From NCBI GenBank assembly GCA_026874595.1, contig CM049317.1:55958118-56022117 (forward strand): a stretch of DNA of 64,000 nt, in the 5' to 3' direction. Made by a program: the position numbers and the translations under genes. The notes beneath the pieces are model-generated. The model was not told where the DNA came from and did no database searches. It saw only the letters and a program-made list of their open reading frames with translations. This stretch comes from Sipunculus nudus. Taxonomy: Eukaryota > Annelida > Sipuncula > Golfingiida > Sipunculidae. Shown in pieces: positions 13,963 to 26,159 of this stretch; the stretch's first letter is position 1; the number at the start of each line of letters is the position of its first letter.

Positions 13963-16900
13963 TATATATATGATGATATTTATTTAGACATGATGATGTT
14001 ATATACAGATATATTAATATAGACAGTTATATATCTGAGGCTGATTACTGGTAGATAGGAATCCCAAAGTATTCTTAATGAAAATCTAATGAAAATGAAA
14101 TTTTAGTTTAATTAACATAACCATTTAGGTTAATAAACATAACAATTTTGTGTACATGGGTTGTACACATTTGTGTACAAGGTGTCTAAGTGTGTGTGTC
14201 AGAATTATTCAATCATGCCCTGTAGGATCACACAGAAAGAAGCATGACATTAACTAGATATTTCTTGGCACCGCAGGTGCCATAGTACCACCAGACAATT
14301 TATCCCTCCTCCCCCTTTAAGAATAATCCCCAGCAATAATCTTCAGCAGCATACACTAAAATTTGGTAAGCGACTATTTGGTAAGCGAACAATTACAGAT
14401 GGCACCACCAGTCTTATGCACAAGATGGAGGAGTCCAAGATCTAAGATTTTGCACAATTTCAGGCCAATAGGGCAAACCACTCCTCAGAAATGGACATTA
14501 ATTTATTCTACAAAAACGGAAAGGTAGGTGGCGTCACCTGTCTGGTTTATCAGAAAACTTTCAAAGATTGATGGACATGCCAAATTTTGGACAAAAAACT
14601 TGAACCACTCCGGAGATTTAAGCAATTTTCACCAAAAGGACATGTACAGACGGACGCCACAGCAAAACGATTGCCGATGGTGCCACGTACCTGTCTTGAG
14701 TAAAAGATGATGGAGTGCAAGATTTCTGACAACACTATCTAAGACCTTCGGTTAAGTTGATTTTTTGGATCAATCCATGCAAGATTTCTTGAGATATTTA
14801 AGAATTTGTGTGATTTTCCCCCAAAATGGATCTATTCAAGGTCAAGGTCACTCTCCTAGTAAAGGTCATGACCCCATTTCAAGGAGAATTCGTCCACTCA
14901 CCCATATCTATGTACATGTCAAGTTTGGTAAAGATCCGTAAAATATTTTTTGAGTTATCGCGTCCAAACAAAATCTCTGCGGGGGTGGGGGTGGAGACGA
15001 CGCAACTGTGCCTAAACCATAGTATATATCTCCAGACTTTGTCTGGCTATACAATAATGTACAGATATATGTATATTTTTTTGCTTCAACTGTATATAAA
15101 ATAAACAGTTTTGAATCACTCTGAATTTGGGCTGTAAACAATACACTGCTGCTCCAATAAACTGTGATACAAAGTAAAGTATTGAGTCAGCATCATCAGG
15201 GGTCCCTGTATTGATATGTTCAATATTTGATGACTGTTTCTCAGCGCAAATTACAAGACATATATTTAAACACATTGCCCAAACAAGGTGTAACAGCATC
15301 TTATTCTATACTGTTTGGAAATAAATATAATTTTTACAGTCTGGAAAAAGCTTACATGTGAAATGTTATCTTTCAAAAAGCAATTAAGAATATTGACTCT
15401 AAATCTATATTTTAATATACCTGTCATATAATATGTCATAATGTGAGAGAAGCATCACAGCATGTATCAGATCATGAGAGAGTGAATCTAGCACTTGACA
15501 TCTATGGTTGTCCGATTGCCAAGGACAGGCAATTATACAAATTGGACAGCCTGGTGTCAGCCTGAGATGTCTGATCCAGCAGGTCATGGCTCATGCTTGG
15601 GTGACTAACAGACATTTCATATTTTTAGTAAACAAGTGGTAACTTTACAGCAACCTTCCTCTTCATTATTATCGTGTTTATATGCAAGAAAAGAACAAAT
15701 TTCTTGATTTTCTGCCTTTTCTTTATACCTGGTTAATATTCTTGACCCACTGTTAGGTACATATTTTCTCTCTCTCTCTCTCTCTCTGTTTGTATATAAA
15801 TATATATGTCAATATATATATAGATATCGATATATATATAGATATTTCAGCAAGTAGCCCAATCAAACTTTATTTTTTCAGACAGGTCAGCTTTTCATTC
15901 TGACAGGTTAGAATTGCCTCAACCAACCCAAGGGGACAGCTAAGCTGAAAAGTCAATGTCAAGCCCTGGAACCATTAGAGCCCTTTTCTGAAAAAAAAAT
16001 GAGATCAGTCCTGGCTTCTGTTAATAATCACATTCCTCTATAACAGAACTATACTTTACCTTTAGCATTGGTTTGATGTCAAATATAAACCTCCTGAACA
16101 TGTTATCAGTGTCTCCCACCACCTGGTCGTTGACTGTCACATGAGAGACTGTGTCTATACCTCCAGCCCAGAGTTCTATATTGGTCATCTTTAACAGGTC
16201 ACTTGACACTGTAAAATAAAAGACCACATTGATCTTAAAACTGAACAGCATTTATTAAAGCTGACAGAAAGAAAATATTTTATCTACTGGGACATTAAAT
16301 ACTTTTTAGCTTGTGAAAAAAAGTTGAATTTAACTTATTTAAAAGTGAATATGTGTTAGAATATCTCATTTAAGTAAAATATCACATTAAAAGTAGCAAT
16401 GATATATACATATTTAAGATATAAAATATTTTGATTATCAGTCAAGAAGTATCAAATATTTTAATCCACTGTCTTATCATGAAGTCATTATTTGAGGTAC
16501 ACAAAACTCATTCTTTCATTTGATTCAGAACAGTTTCAACCACCACTAAGAGTGCAAATTCTGTCTATATTTTGTCAGCCACGGTACTAGCCACCGACAG
16601 CGATACAACAGGTTTCAGGTTTCTGTTGCATTGCAAGCCCACCAAAGGGTTAACTGGGATTAGAGCACGATTTGATATGTTACTCTTAGAAAGGAAATTG
16701 GTTAAAGTATTTCCTATGGTTGTAACATATAAATGTTCACAATTTGTTGTATGTTGAAAGTCTGTAATAAAAAAAAATACATTCTGGATTCTGGAAAGCA
16801 TGAAGCACATGTAACATCAACAGCTGATTTATTTGTCCAGAGAGCATTTACAGCCTGGCAGACATCTTGCATTCAGCGGCATTCCTATATAAGGCTTCAG

Positions 16901-19900
16901 GCCTGTGTACTATTATGTTCATATTTTCACTTCCTTGGTGCAAAATGTTGCTGAGAATAGAATATTAATGTTTTTCACTGGTCAAATATTCAATACACAT
17001 AGATGTACTGAACATTTCTCAATGGATATATGTTAAATCTCACAGCTGTGTATGGAGTGTTTCAGTGTTATAATCACAGTTAACTGTGGGGGCAATCTAT
17101 GGACTCCACATTGCGACAGTCACTAATATGGCAATTGAGGAGTCCATTCTTATGGGCTACCATGTTGCTTACCTTCAAATGTCCTGGTGTAGGTCCAGTT
17201 ATCGTAAGACACCCACCTATATGTGGCGTCATTGTAACGGTAGTAGGGATCACCCAGTATTTTGTTTTGCATCAAGTCTGTATAGATGCTGCCTGGTACC
17301 TTGCCAACACCAGAGATGCCTGAAAGACACACACCATATACATATTTTATATTTGTTCAGCTTATTAAATGGATTTTAGGTTTTTATTATGAAAGCTGCT
17401 CCCTTTGGGTTTAAAACTGTTTGTTTAACTTTACAGCCATCACAAATATTAACATTAATAACTGTTAAAGGTGCCCATTCGGTTACCTTTTGAAAATGAA
17501 TTTATGTGATCTCTGGCTTCCTCTCAGTATATATTAATTATCTTACAACTCCTTTGTGAAGGCTGCATGAATTAATATATCTACAACATGTTTGTAAACA
17601 CAACAATGTTGACAAATGGGAAAAACATGTAACCTTAGGTGGTAGGTTGCATAATGGAGGTAGAAAGGTAACTTGTTGCAAAATGCCATTTGCAAAGCTC
17701 TGGCTTATTGGACATACTCACTTGCATGATACCCATTTTGAATTTGTTTTGATTATTTTGTCAGGCCCCAACATATAATAAACACATTGATATAAACAAA
17801 AAACAAGCAGCTTTTATGTGGTGATATCCACGTTTTCTGTTCTATTTTTATAAAAGCTCCAAGGGATTGCCTTTAGTTTATGAAGGTCAGATAGGTGATT
17901 GGACCCCTTTTAATAAATACCTTAACATTCAGGTTCAGTCAAGTAACTGAGTCTTGAACTCAGATCTTGGTAACAGCTTAAAATAACTGAACTAGGGACC
18001 AATGGGTTGAGACCTGCAGCTGAATTTGTCTATAAGAATATTTTAATGAGCTTTTTCAAAATGCTGGTCATTTGATCTTGACCCTTGACCTTGTGATCAA
18101 AATATCTGAGAACTTGATATCCTTGAACTTACAGCATTTGATATTGATAACAATCTTTATAAAAAAAAGTGGGTCCAGTGACCTTGACCTCTGACCAGGT
18201 AACAGATTTCTTCCATTCTGGGCAGGTGAGCCAAATGTGGAAGATTGAAGATTTTAGATGAAAAGTTTGAATTACAATGCATCAGTCTTTATAAATATGT
18301 GGATCCTTTGTTCTCCACTTTGTCTTAGGGACCCTGATATTAAAAATGATTCTGACTTTAGCTGTGTGTCATTAAATTAAATCAGGTCTGAAGCTGATCT
18401 GTCTATCCAATTAAACCAGAGTTATTGTAAATAAACTGATCTGTAAATAGATGGGCACTGTGACCTTGACCTTTAACCCTGTGACCCCCAAAATTTAAAA
18501 AAAAATCCTCCCCTATTGAAAGGTGAGCAATGTATGGAAGATGGAAGGTTTGTGATGAAAAGTTTGGCTTAAAATGCATCCACAATCTTTTTAAATAAGT
18601 GAGTCCTGTGACCTTCACCTTTGACCTGATGACCCCAAAATCATGAGGGTTCTTGGTTTATTGGTAGGCCATACATAAGTCAAGATGAACGACTGACAGA
18701 CAGATGGACGGACAAACAGAGGGATTGACCGGGTGATTACTATAGGGCACCTGCTTATGATCAATAAACATGCCAGGTTTCAGGACACGAGATGAAACCG
18801 TAGCTGAGAAACTGACATGATTGCTGTGATTTTATAGTCTTAAAAACAGAAAAACAATTAGAAAAAATAGAAAAACATACAGGTGGCACCACCAGTTTTC
18901 AGGAGCTGATGAAACACTCCATGCAATCAATGCAGTAGTGTTTTTAGATTCTGGATCTTTTGTATAAATATTTTAATTTTTCTTGGAGGTATTTACAAGC
19001 CCCATAGTTAGAGGATGTGGGTCACAGGTAACTCATTTCAGGTTTCCAAGGAGATTTTTTATGGCCCTCCATTAGTTTTCAGTTAGATGTTTCTAGGTCC
19101 AGCAGTTACAATTTGTGCCCTGTTAACAGACTGACGGACAGATGGACTATGGTCGACAATAGCTGAGCTAAAAATTAAATCAATGAGTACCAGTTGTGTG
19201 CCAATTAATTGATTATATCAGCTGATTATATCTCGTGAAATTTTCAGGGCATTTTGGGAAAGGGCCAAGGAAGAACCAACTTCCATGAAAATTCACAAAT
19301 GTAGAGTCACTTTGAACACAAAATGAACTTGGGTTTATGGGTCAAATAGGTGAATGGAAACAAAATGAACAAATGAACCAAGGAATCTGAACCAAAAAAG
19401 AGATTGCAAACAAGTTTTTGGGAGCAGCTCACAATAAGGACCGCCCACATGGCAGTGGCCAGCATTCCTGAGAATGCATATTTCTAGTTGTAATATAAAC
19501 TTTATTTATTTTACATGGATAGTACAACTAGTTATAATAACTAATACGAGGCACTCTCCATGGCACTGATGGTGGGGTTTGGTAGTCTTTAGAAATGGAG
19601 GACCCAGAGAAACCACCCACCTTGGACGGATCACAACAACTCATTCTCATGGCAACTAGGGGGATCAAACCCTGGTCACCAGTGGAGAGAGCTGAGCATT
19701 TTACCACCACTCGACTGTCCAGCCCCATAATATTTCTAGTTGGTCATAAAATTAAGATTTTTCTCCAACACTAGTAGTCTGACCCCACAGGGCTACTTCT
19801 GCAAGGTCCCTAATAAAACTTTCCTGTGTTTGCATCTTCTCATGTTTCATTAATTTATTTATGGTTCACGGAAAGGCTGCAGAACAAAAATGGCCTCCAA

Positions 19901-20715
19901 TACCAAAGAATTGTCTGGCCTCTGCCAGGACAAAGAAACAGCTATTTGTCTAGGGCTTTTTGTCATCAGAGTTTTAATACTCTAAATTAGAAACATATTG
20001 TGGTTTAGATTACCTCCAAAATATAATAGATTGTTATTTTGGTGTTATTCTAACCCTCCCTAACGTTTGAGCAAAGTCTCCTCAGAGCTTTTTCCCTAAC
20101 ATTGCTAACAGACAAACCAAACAACCAAGACTAACACATTATACTTTGCATCTTGGTGGAGTTATAATTTTGCAATTTGGATAATGTTTGCTTGATATAA
20201 ACAGTAGTGATCAAGAATTCATTCAGATTTTCACTGAGTTTACAAGAGGGATGGATTAGCATTGTATGCCACTACATGACCTTCAACCTCATCACCTCCA
20301 ATCCACCTGACTACCTGACAAGTGAACAATTACACACCTGGGCCATACATTTTCATTAGGACAAATAAAGCATTGATCATATATTGATAATATTGACATA
20401 ATTTTCTACAGTTCAGAGGCCAAGTCCTGGTACTCAGTCACTGATATGACATTTGAAAAGGCAATGTCTGATAAGTCAAACATTGCACCCGATAAAAAAA
20501 ATCAATTTAGTATTGATGAATATGTCAACCACTACACAGATTTCTATTACAGTCTGTTGAAACACACTTATTCATTTTTTTATTGGTTCTACAGTTGTGG
20601 ATGTCTTTTTTGTACATACATGTAGTATGAGGTCATCACTGAATTCTGCAATGTCAAAATCATACCATTGGCAATACGAAGAAGCAAAAAGCATGGGTTA
20701 GATTTATATATATAT

Positions 20716-20769
<54 letters not shown>

Positions 20770-22350
20770 TTTTAATTGGTTACAATAAAATATCATATAT
20801 TAGTTATTGTATTCACAATATTTTGAAACAATTTTTCCTTCTTTTGGCATTGAGGTGAACTATTTTTGGCTTGTTTGCTAAAGTCAAAAGGGCATCTGGA
20901 GGGTCAATAAATGCAAACCAATACAGCAAGCAATAACAATTTCATTAGATTGTAAATTTGTTTATCGTGAAGATAATAGGCTTTATTTCTCATGGTGTCT
21001 TATCTTATTCTTAATCAGATTAAGTTAATTTAAGTATGTACATCTGCAGAGTTCCATTTTAGTTTGGCCCTTTGTGACAGGACAGTGGTGTAGGATTTTT
21101 CCCACATATAACAGAAAACAACACAGAAATTTAAGTTTAAAATCACTGAATGGCCAAAAGGTCTGTCCTAAACATACTAGAGTCCTAGAGCTCCTAGAGC
21201 GTCCTTAAAAAATACTGCCAGTCTTATAGTTAAACTTGATAAACAGGGAGCTAGAATGGTCACCCCAGGCTACTGAACTTCACCCTAAGTCAATTATTGT
21301 TCAGGCCCTAAAAAATGACTTAACCAAGTGCAGACCAGATGTGGGCCAGTAAGCACAAACAGAAGAGTGGGGTGGCCTGTAGATTTCCGGCTGTAGGCTA
21401 GCCTATTTTTCAATAGTATTGGCTTATTTATGGGTCAGTCCAAATATAGATGAGGGGTAGTAGGCCTGATGTCTTACACTGGCACTGGTCTTACCCATCT
21501 AGGTGTCAGCTTTACCTGTAAGACCTGCAGGTGTGGTTGACGGTGTTGATGATCATTTTTGTTACATTTTGGCTAACCACTGAAAAACCCCAGTGCACCT
21601 GGTTCAATCATGGGTGAACATGCTTCAGCCTGGATTTCTGATACAAGGCAGGTATGCCATAATGTGTTTGTGTAGGAGGATCATGTTGGGAGGGGAATGA
21701 GACCCCAAACTCTTTTTAAGTGTAATACATTCAGGGCAAGCTGGTCCTTTACATGGATGGCTGACTCTCTATATATGAACTTATAAACTATTTTATTCAG
21801 TGTATTTTCTGAACCTTCCCAGGGCTCAATATTTACAGTTAACCACTTGCCTAGGACAAGTAATAATTTCTAAAATTATTGGTGGTAGGACAATGAAAAG
21901 TAGGATCCTATTTTTTCTGACTGGGCAAATGGGTCCAACATAAACCTTTACCCAAAGGCCTGGATCTTAATTAATCTTCAATTTGCCATTTTCTCTCTTG
22001 GACAAATAAAATCACATTGTGATACGGCTATCTTAAATTAATTTCACATATGTTTATATCATGTGTGCAATTACTTAAGAGAAATATTATTAACAAAATT
22101 TGAATATCTTTTTTGGTAAAATGATCATGTGAAACACACTTGTGTTTATAGCTGTGATCACTGGATTTTCTATGACAAGTAAAAGTTCATGTAGGGCAAG
22201 TGAAACTGGATGTTACTTGCCCTGCTGGGCAAATACTTTTAAAAGTGAATGTACAGCCCTGCTGCCTGAGCACGCAGCAGAAATGCAAAACTAATTGATC
22301 CAATCTGTAACTAGTATATACTTTATACTGAAGTGCAAAAATCTGTGTGT

Positions 22351-22407
<57 letters not shown>

Positions 22408-23816
22408 CAATGTATATACACACATAATTTTCATAAAGTGTCTGAATCAACTTTTCATTTTTTATCATCCTACTTCACAGATGCAGAGACAGTAGGGATG
22501 TTGGATTGGATTGTTTTAGACATTCCTGCTTGTCATTAAAATAAGACTGTTTTCTATTACAATCAGATTTCACAAACATCAAATTGGTATGGAAAGTTTT
22601 TATAGGAGAGAAGAGTTTAAAGTCTCCTATTTCAATATCTGACATATATTGACTGAAGATAATCCCTTGAACCTTTCACAAAACTGTTTGTTTGTTTGTT
22701 TATTTTAATGTGTTTATAACAGATGGGGGCCAAACAAAATAACCCAAACCCATTATACAAGGACATCCTCCTGGCGGCATGTCTGACAACCCAGAGTTTT
22801 GCAAATTTATAAGGGCATTTTGCAACTGGTGATCTTTCAACATCTGCTCATATGCAACAAACCACTTTATGCTACATGTTTCTCTGTTTGTCAACATTGT
22901 TAATTGTGTTTACCTGTTTACTAACAGCTTGAATACAAACATTCTTTAACATCAGTCACAGAGTGGTAATAGTAACTTTTCCTAACAGGAATCACCTAGA
23001 GTTCAAACTTTTCTGAAGGGCTGTTTACATTAATTATACATTTCTGACAAATTCTGACAGTGACTTCTTAAAGTTAAGATTGCAGGCAGTATCTTGCTAG
23101 ACTTGTTGTGTCTTTATCAAATTTTCAACAGTTCCTACACTACAGAGATTGTTTGCTTTAGGTTATAAAAATATTTAGTCTAGAACTAAAAATAAATATA
23201 CAATACGTTTGACCTCAGAGTATCTATCCTTATGAGGGGGTTCAATCTGCCATTTTATAGTGCGTTTTGGTGAGCCTGTTAAAAAGTAAAGGGTTGGAAT
23301 GTTGGCAAAGTAAGCCTAAAATCACATCAATTTAAAGCAGTGGGGTCAATTTATCTTCCAGGGTGGGGGGATGACTCACACACAGATATATATATATATA
23401 CCTTTTTTCCTCTGTGTGACACATTTCAAATATATTACCATAATAAATCAGGTATAAGGTTTTAGAAAATAGGGTACTGAATATGTTTTCAGTGTAAGTT
23501 AAATCTAAACCAGGTTAATTAGATAAATATTTCATAGTAAAGATTATCATCATCATCAATATATTTCATCTGCAATATATACTTGCAGTGTGTGTGTTGG
23601 GGGGGGGGGGAGGGGGGGGGGATAGGGTTTATATTGACGCCCGGGCCCCTGTACAAAAGGTGCGTGAATGCTTTAAACTCAAGACAAATGGTACTTACTG
23701 CGATTAGCACTGATAAACTTCCATGCTCCATTCAAGCTTAGTGTGGTCTCACCCTGCACAATACTCGTACAGTATATGATGGCAGCAATCCAAGCTAACG
23801 GGATCAACCCTGCCAT
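3993..23816 (-). CDS. MANBA: beta-mannosidase (GH2), 5' half of the gene, eight coding exons
   Basis: Lysosomal exo-beta-mannosidase, which removes the terminal beta-linked mannose from N-glycan breakdown products. Exons (minus strand, in order): 23699-23816, 17173-17319, 16060-16208, 13399-13598, 12591-12658, 8744-8916, 4781-4940, 3993-4157. All junctions are GT/AG and every phase matches, giving 393 codons plus one base. Residues 1-22 are a signal peptide; about 23-220 the sugar-binding beta-sandwich with [41 protein letters not shown] and PTQGIW; about 228-338 an Ig-like domain with [10 protein letters not shown] and FRTVELV; from 339 the barrel start with [11 protein letters not shown] and [10 protein letters not shown]. 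These motifs are those I know from animal beta-mannosidases. Vertebrate proteins are near 880 residues, so the catalytic half (both glutamates) is off the left edge, past an intron of at least 3,992 bases. No stop or frameshift was seen, so it looks functional. Identification is very secure. Confidence 0.95.
4781..4940 (-). CDS. MANBA: MANBA exon 7
   Basis: Encodes [20 protein letters not shown] and then [22 protein letters not shown] is a hallmark of the family. Acceptor TTTAACAG, donor GTAATG. Confidence 0.95.
6560..7436 (+). repeat. tandem repeat of about 290-300 bp (three units) with GACGG tract
   Basis: Units begin near 6560, 6860 and 7150, with shared text such as AATAAGCTTCTAA, GAGATATCCCGCTCACAAG and a GGTGGCGCC box. 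The last unit runs into GGACGGACGGACGG and a stem-loop at 7407-7433. Lies in MANBA intron 6. Confidence 0.7.
7539..7950 (-). mobile_element. full-length tRNA-derived SINE with 18-bp target-site duplication
   Basis: The minus-strand 5' end carries a pol III A box (TGGCTCAGGGG, 7931-7941) and a B box near 7889-7900 (GAGTTCAATCT). The element is flanked by TTGTGTAAGAGTGTCTTT (7521-7538) and TTGTGTCAGAGTGTCTTT (7951-7968), 17 of 18 bases identical. It ends in an A-rich tail. A fragment of the same head is at about 61,585-61,645. Confidence 0.85.
8744..8916 (-). CDS. MANBA: MANBA exon 6
   Basis: Encodes residues about 228-285: [28 protein letters not shown] and FEIPIHK, the Ig-like beta-sandwich linker of GH2 mannosidases. 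Acceptor TTTGTTTCAG, donor GTATGT. This linker is less conserved than its neighbours, but the phases join perfectly. Confidence 0.92.
9420..9860 (-). repeat. one unit of the 140-bp repeat family plus GACGG tract and stem-loop
   Basis: Shares GATGGAAGGTTTGGGATGAA and the text up to the C(C/G)GTAACTC block with 12.2-12.6 kb, and ends in a stem-loop at 9828-9857 followed by AAA. Confidence 0.6.
9869..11045 (+). repeat. direct duplication (9,869-10,160 and 10,733-11,045)
   Basis: The two blocks share GGTGGCTAACTGGCAGACAT, TCTCCAATAAGAGACCAAAC-like text and the end CCTGAAAGAAAAGAAATGC. A more diverged part-copy lies at about 10,640-10,725. Within MANBA intron 5. Confidence 0.7.
11640..12565 (+). 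repeat. tandem repeat of about 140 bp with nuclear-receptor-like half sites, ending in a GACGG tract
   Basis: Four to five units; each has GATGGAAGGTTTGG, AAATGCATCCACA and TGACCTTTGACCT. Perfect DR1 direct repeats occur at 12055-12067 and 12201-12213; the second has an extra half site at 12195. The block runs into a GGACGGACGGCCGG tract and a stem-loop at 12533-12562, 29 bases before MANBA exon 5. Confidence 0.7.
12591..12658 (-). CDS. MANBA: MANBA exon 5 (68 bases)
   Basis: Encodes [16 protein letters not shown] and TTETVK, the beta-strand after the conserved QGIW. Acceptor TTATCTCCAG, donor GTCAGG. Phases fit both neighbours exactly. NIT is a possible glycosylation site. Confidence 0.92.
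13399..13598 (-). CDS. MANBA: MANBA exon 4
   Basis: Encodes residues about 139-204: [51 protein letters not shown]. The acceptor is TAG; a second AG two bases further in would break the frame. The final Trp codon is split TG|G with the next exon. NMS is a possible glycosylation site. Confidence 0.95.
13899..13957. repeat. (TA)n microsatellite
   Basis: Uninterrupted TA dinucleotides in MANBA intron 3. Similar tracts are at about 20,715-20,764, 22,359-22,405, 27,893-27,931, 28,020-28,085, 30,341-30,392 and 30,553-30,595. Confidence 0.9.
16060..16208 (-). CDS. MANBA: MANBA exon 3
   Basis: Encodes residues about 89-138, including [22 protein letters not shown] and FDIKPMLK. Acceptor TTTTACAG, donor GTAAAG. 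It ends on a codon boundary. Confidence 0.95.
17173..17319 (-). CDS. MANBA: MANBA exon 2
   Basis: Encodes residues about 40-88: [29 protein letters not shown]. Acceptor GTGTCTTTCAG, donor GTAAGC. NWT is a possible N-glycosylation site conserved in the family. Confidence 0.95.
18040..18730 (+). repeat. second tandem block of the 140-bp family
   Basis: Diverged units with GTGACCTTGACCTYTGACC at about 18,178, 18,460 and 18,605, and GATGGAAGGTTTG at 18,540, followed by a short GACAGACAGATGGACGG tract. Lies in MANBA intron 1. Confidence 0.6.
19491..19729 (-). mobile_element. second tRNA-derived SINE with 13-bp target-site duplication
   Basis: Minus-strand head with an A-box-like GTCGAGTGGTGG and a B box GGTTTGATCCC, then an A-rich end. 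It is flanked by perfect copies of ATATTTCTAGTTG at 19478-19490 and 19730-19742. It differs in sequence from the SINE at 7.5 kb, so it is a separate family. Confidence 0.85.
23699..23816 (-). CDS. MANBA: MANBA exon 1 (start codon, signal peptide)
   Basis: The ATG at 23816-23814 is in a good context (A at -3, G at +4). It opens a hydrophobic signal peptide ([20 protein letters not shown], then QG), followed by [12 protein letters not shown], the usual start of a mature GH2 mannosidase. The exon ends one base into a codon at a GTAAGT donor. The next exon supplies GC to give Ser. Intron 1 is 6,379 bases. Confidence 0.9.
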
Positions 23817-23884
23817 CTTCCAGCCCTCCGAAACACGGAAACCACCAGCGTGCAGAGCTCAGAGAAACACAAACACTGTGGAGA

Positions 23885-23935
23885 GATATCACATGATCAC
23901 ACTTTATCACATGACCAATATCAGTCACATGATCA
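23885..23935 (-). promoter_or_regulatory. three TCACATGA E-box/M-box sites at 18-bp spacing, MANBA promoter
   Basis: TCACATGA occurs at 23889-23896, 23907-23914 and 23925-23932, exactly 18 bp apart and 73-117 bp upstream of the MANBA start codon. The reverse complement TCATGTGA is the flanked E-box (M-box) bound by MITF/TFE bHLH-zip factors, close to the CLEAR element of lysosomal genes. A CCAAT box overlaps the middle site at 23915-23919. Binding is an inference. Confidence 0.6.
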
Positions 23936-23957
23936 ATAAATGACACTGCTAATTCCG

Positions 23958-23968
23958 CAAGATGGCGC
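23958..23968 (+). promoter_or_regulatory. YY1-like site CAAGATGGCGC
   Basis: Matches the YY1 core AAGATGGCG, which often lies at or just downstream of transcription starts. It is about 145 bp upstream of the MANBA start and could mark the edge of the core promoter or a divergent start. Confidence 0.35.
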
Positions 23969-25794
23969 TTTTACTCTTGCAGTCACAGGATACAATTTAA
24001 ACTTCGTGATGTTCTGGAGTTAGATTTCGTTTCAAAGAGAAACGTATATGACATTTATAATTTAGATAAACATAACTATAATTCAAAAACCGTATATGTC
24101 ATTCTCTTTCTTCAAATTTAGTTTACAAGCGGTTACTTTTTTTCCCTTTATCAGTTTATACCAGAGAGAAAAATATAATATATATTGTGATATTATTTGA
24201 GAGTATAGAAAATATTAGCATTATTATTTCAGCGGACTGGTTTGAAGTTCATTAATGTCTTTGGTTAAATTGTGTAGTTTATGATAAATCAGAACACGTA
24301 TTCCCCCGAAGATAAATTGACGCCACTGTTTAAATTAATTCTATACGTATACAGCGCAAAGAGGATTCCTATAGTCCGTTTCACCACCTGCTGTCCAACT
24401 GTTTTTTTGTAGATGATTTACTTAAAAGTTTATATTTTTCAATTATTTCCAAGAAAAAACATATGGAAGTGACAACCTAATATGGCAAATAAGAATCTTA
24501 CAATAAGTCCCCCTTTTATGTTTCACAACATTTTAGTCTCTTCACCATGATCTGGCAGATATGATGTGTCCCTCCATAAGTAGCCATATTTGTTTTCGCT
24601 GGTTTTATTTTTTAGAGTGTTTACATGGGATCATCCAATCAGAAGCTGTCAGTTGAGGCTGTTTTCGTATGTGACCAATGACCTTGACCGCCATAAGTGG
24701 GTCTGATATGTTGTAAAATGTAGACTGATTTCTCATATTTTCAAATAATTCTGTCTTAAATAATTAAAGGTGTTAGGTAGGTATTTATTTACCTTGTTGA
24801 AAATTAGGTCCTTTAATCCTCTACTCTACACTACAATTGATTCCCTTGAAATGTTACTATTAAAAATTTTCATAGCAAAAAACAGGTGGACATAAGGGGA
24901 TGAAATGGACTATAGAAATGATAACCCTACAACTTGGTGTTAGAATGGATATGACAGAGGAGCAGATAAACTTGGTTGTCGAATTAGCGGTTAGCGGGTT
25001 GGAACATCATTCCATCAACCCTAATAGGCAACAGAGAGAATTAGGCCTAGGTTCGGAATCCTAAAAAAATATATTGCATATTAAGCTTTTTGTGTGCAAG
25101 TCTCTGTCTTACAAGTCTATAATTAGGCCTAGTGCATGGTTGCTTGACCTATTCACATGAATAGCTCTGGTTCTAATTCGCCGAAAGACCACTTCAGTTT
25201 AGCGACCACTTCAAACCATTTTATTCCGGTCCCGATTTTTCTTGCTCTATATGACGACCACCACACAAATGATTCGGAGCTTTCTCATTTCATGCGCACT
25301 TGAAGATGAATTCCTAAGCAACATCGTAACATATTTTTATATAGTGTATTAGTTACGTTCCATCTGGCCTTGATTTCTATTCGGAGTGTCGGTTAGTTAG
25401 AGACGGAATGTAACTCAAGGTGAAGGGGGATTAACATCCGCATCTTGTAATGTTTAGTATTGAAACGCAAAGGCAACCTGTGCTGTTATGGTTAAACGCA
25501 AACCCTTTGCAAACCCTCAGTCAGTTTCACGTTTTAGTAACCACTATATAGAGCACAGGTTTAAAGGAAAATAAATTTACAATGTGTAATGATTTTATGT
25601 TCTCATATAACACTTATAATGACATGTTTGTTACTATATGAAATCTGCTGAGGTATATGATATGATGGATTATCTGCTAAGGTTCTTAAGATTGCAAATC
25701 ATATTTTGAATATTCTATACTTACTATTTTATTTAACAACTTGTTACGGGGTGACATAAAAGCGGACCGAACTGTCTTGCTAAGAAAGCATACT

Positions 25795-25868
25795 TTGCTA
25801 GCGAAGCGGTTGGAACGCCGGACATGTGCGCCACCGACATGGGTTCGAATCCCTGTTCGTGCTAGAAT
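25795..25868 (+). mobile_element. tRNA-like sequence, probable SINE head
   Basis: A box TAGCGAAGCGG (about 25,799) and B box GGTTCGAATCCC (about 25,843) are spaced as in a tRNA gene. The T stem and acceptor stem pair poorly, so it is not an intact tRNA gene. The following 300 bases could be a SINE body, but no tail or target duplication was found. Confidence 0.45.
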
Positions 25869-26159
25869 TTTCCCCTAAGAAAATTTGCTTCGTAACAATC
25901 TGCATTCGCAAATTTCTGCTCTTTGGATTGGCGGGTCGTTGGTGTCGGTGCTGGTCAGTGTCATGCTTTGGGGCTTTAGATATTGTAGCTTTCTCCAGTA
26001 ACAGGTACGGAAAAAACGGTGGCGGCCTCTAGCGGTTTCCTGCTTGGCTTGCGTGGCGTCTTGTCTGTCGGCTTCATCAAAATTACGCTCAAGGAACGCG
26101 CAGGACTGAGGTCCTGAACCAATGCAGCAATCTGTAGCTGCTAGATAAAGCAAAACATC

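Noticed and set aside
23960-24002. Divergent ATG in good context (MALLLLQSQDTI) upstream of MANBA
   Set aside because: Stops after 12 codons with no donor nearby; the ATG is better explained by the YY1-like site.
24606-24656. Exon-like segment SVYMGSSNQKLSVEAVF on the plus strand
   Set aside because: Acceptor is fair but it is isolated, very short and contains a promoter-like CCAATCAG; no partner exon.
25799-25868. Possible functional tRNA gene
   Set aside because: A and B boxes are present, but the T stem and acceptor stem do not pair well enough.
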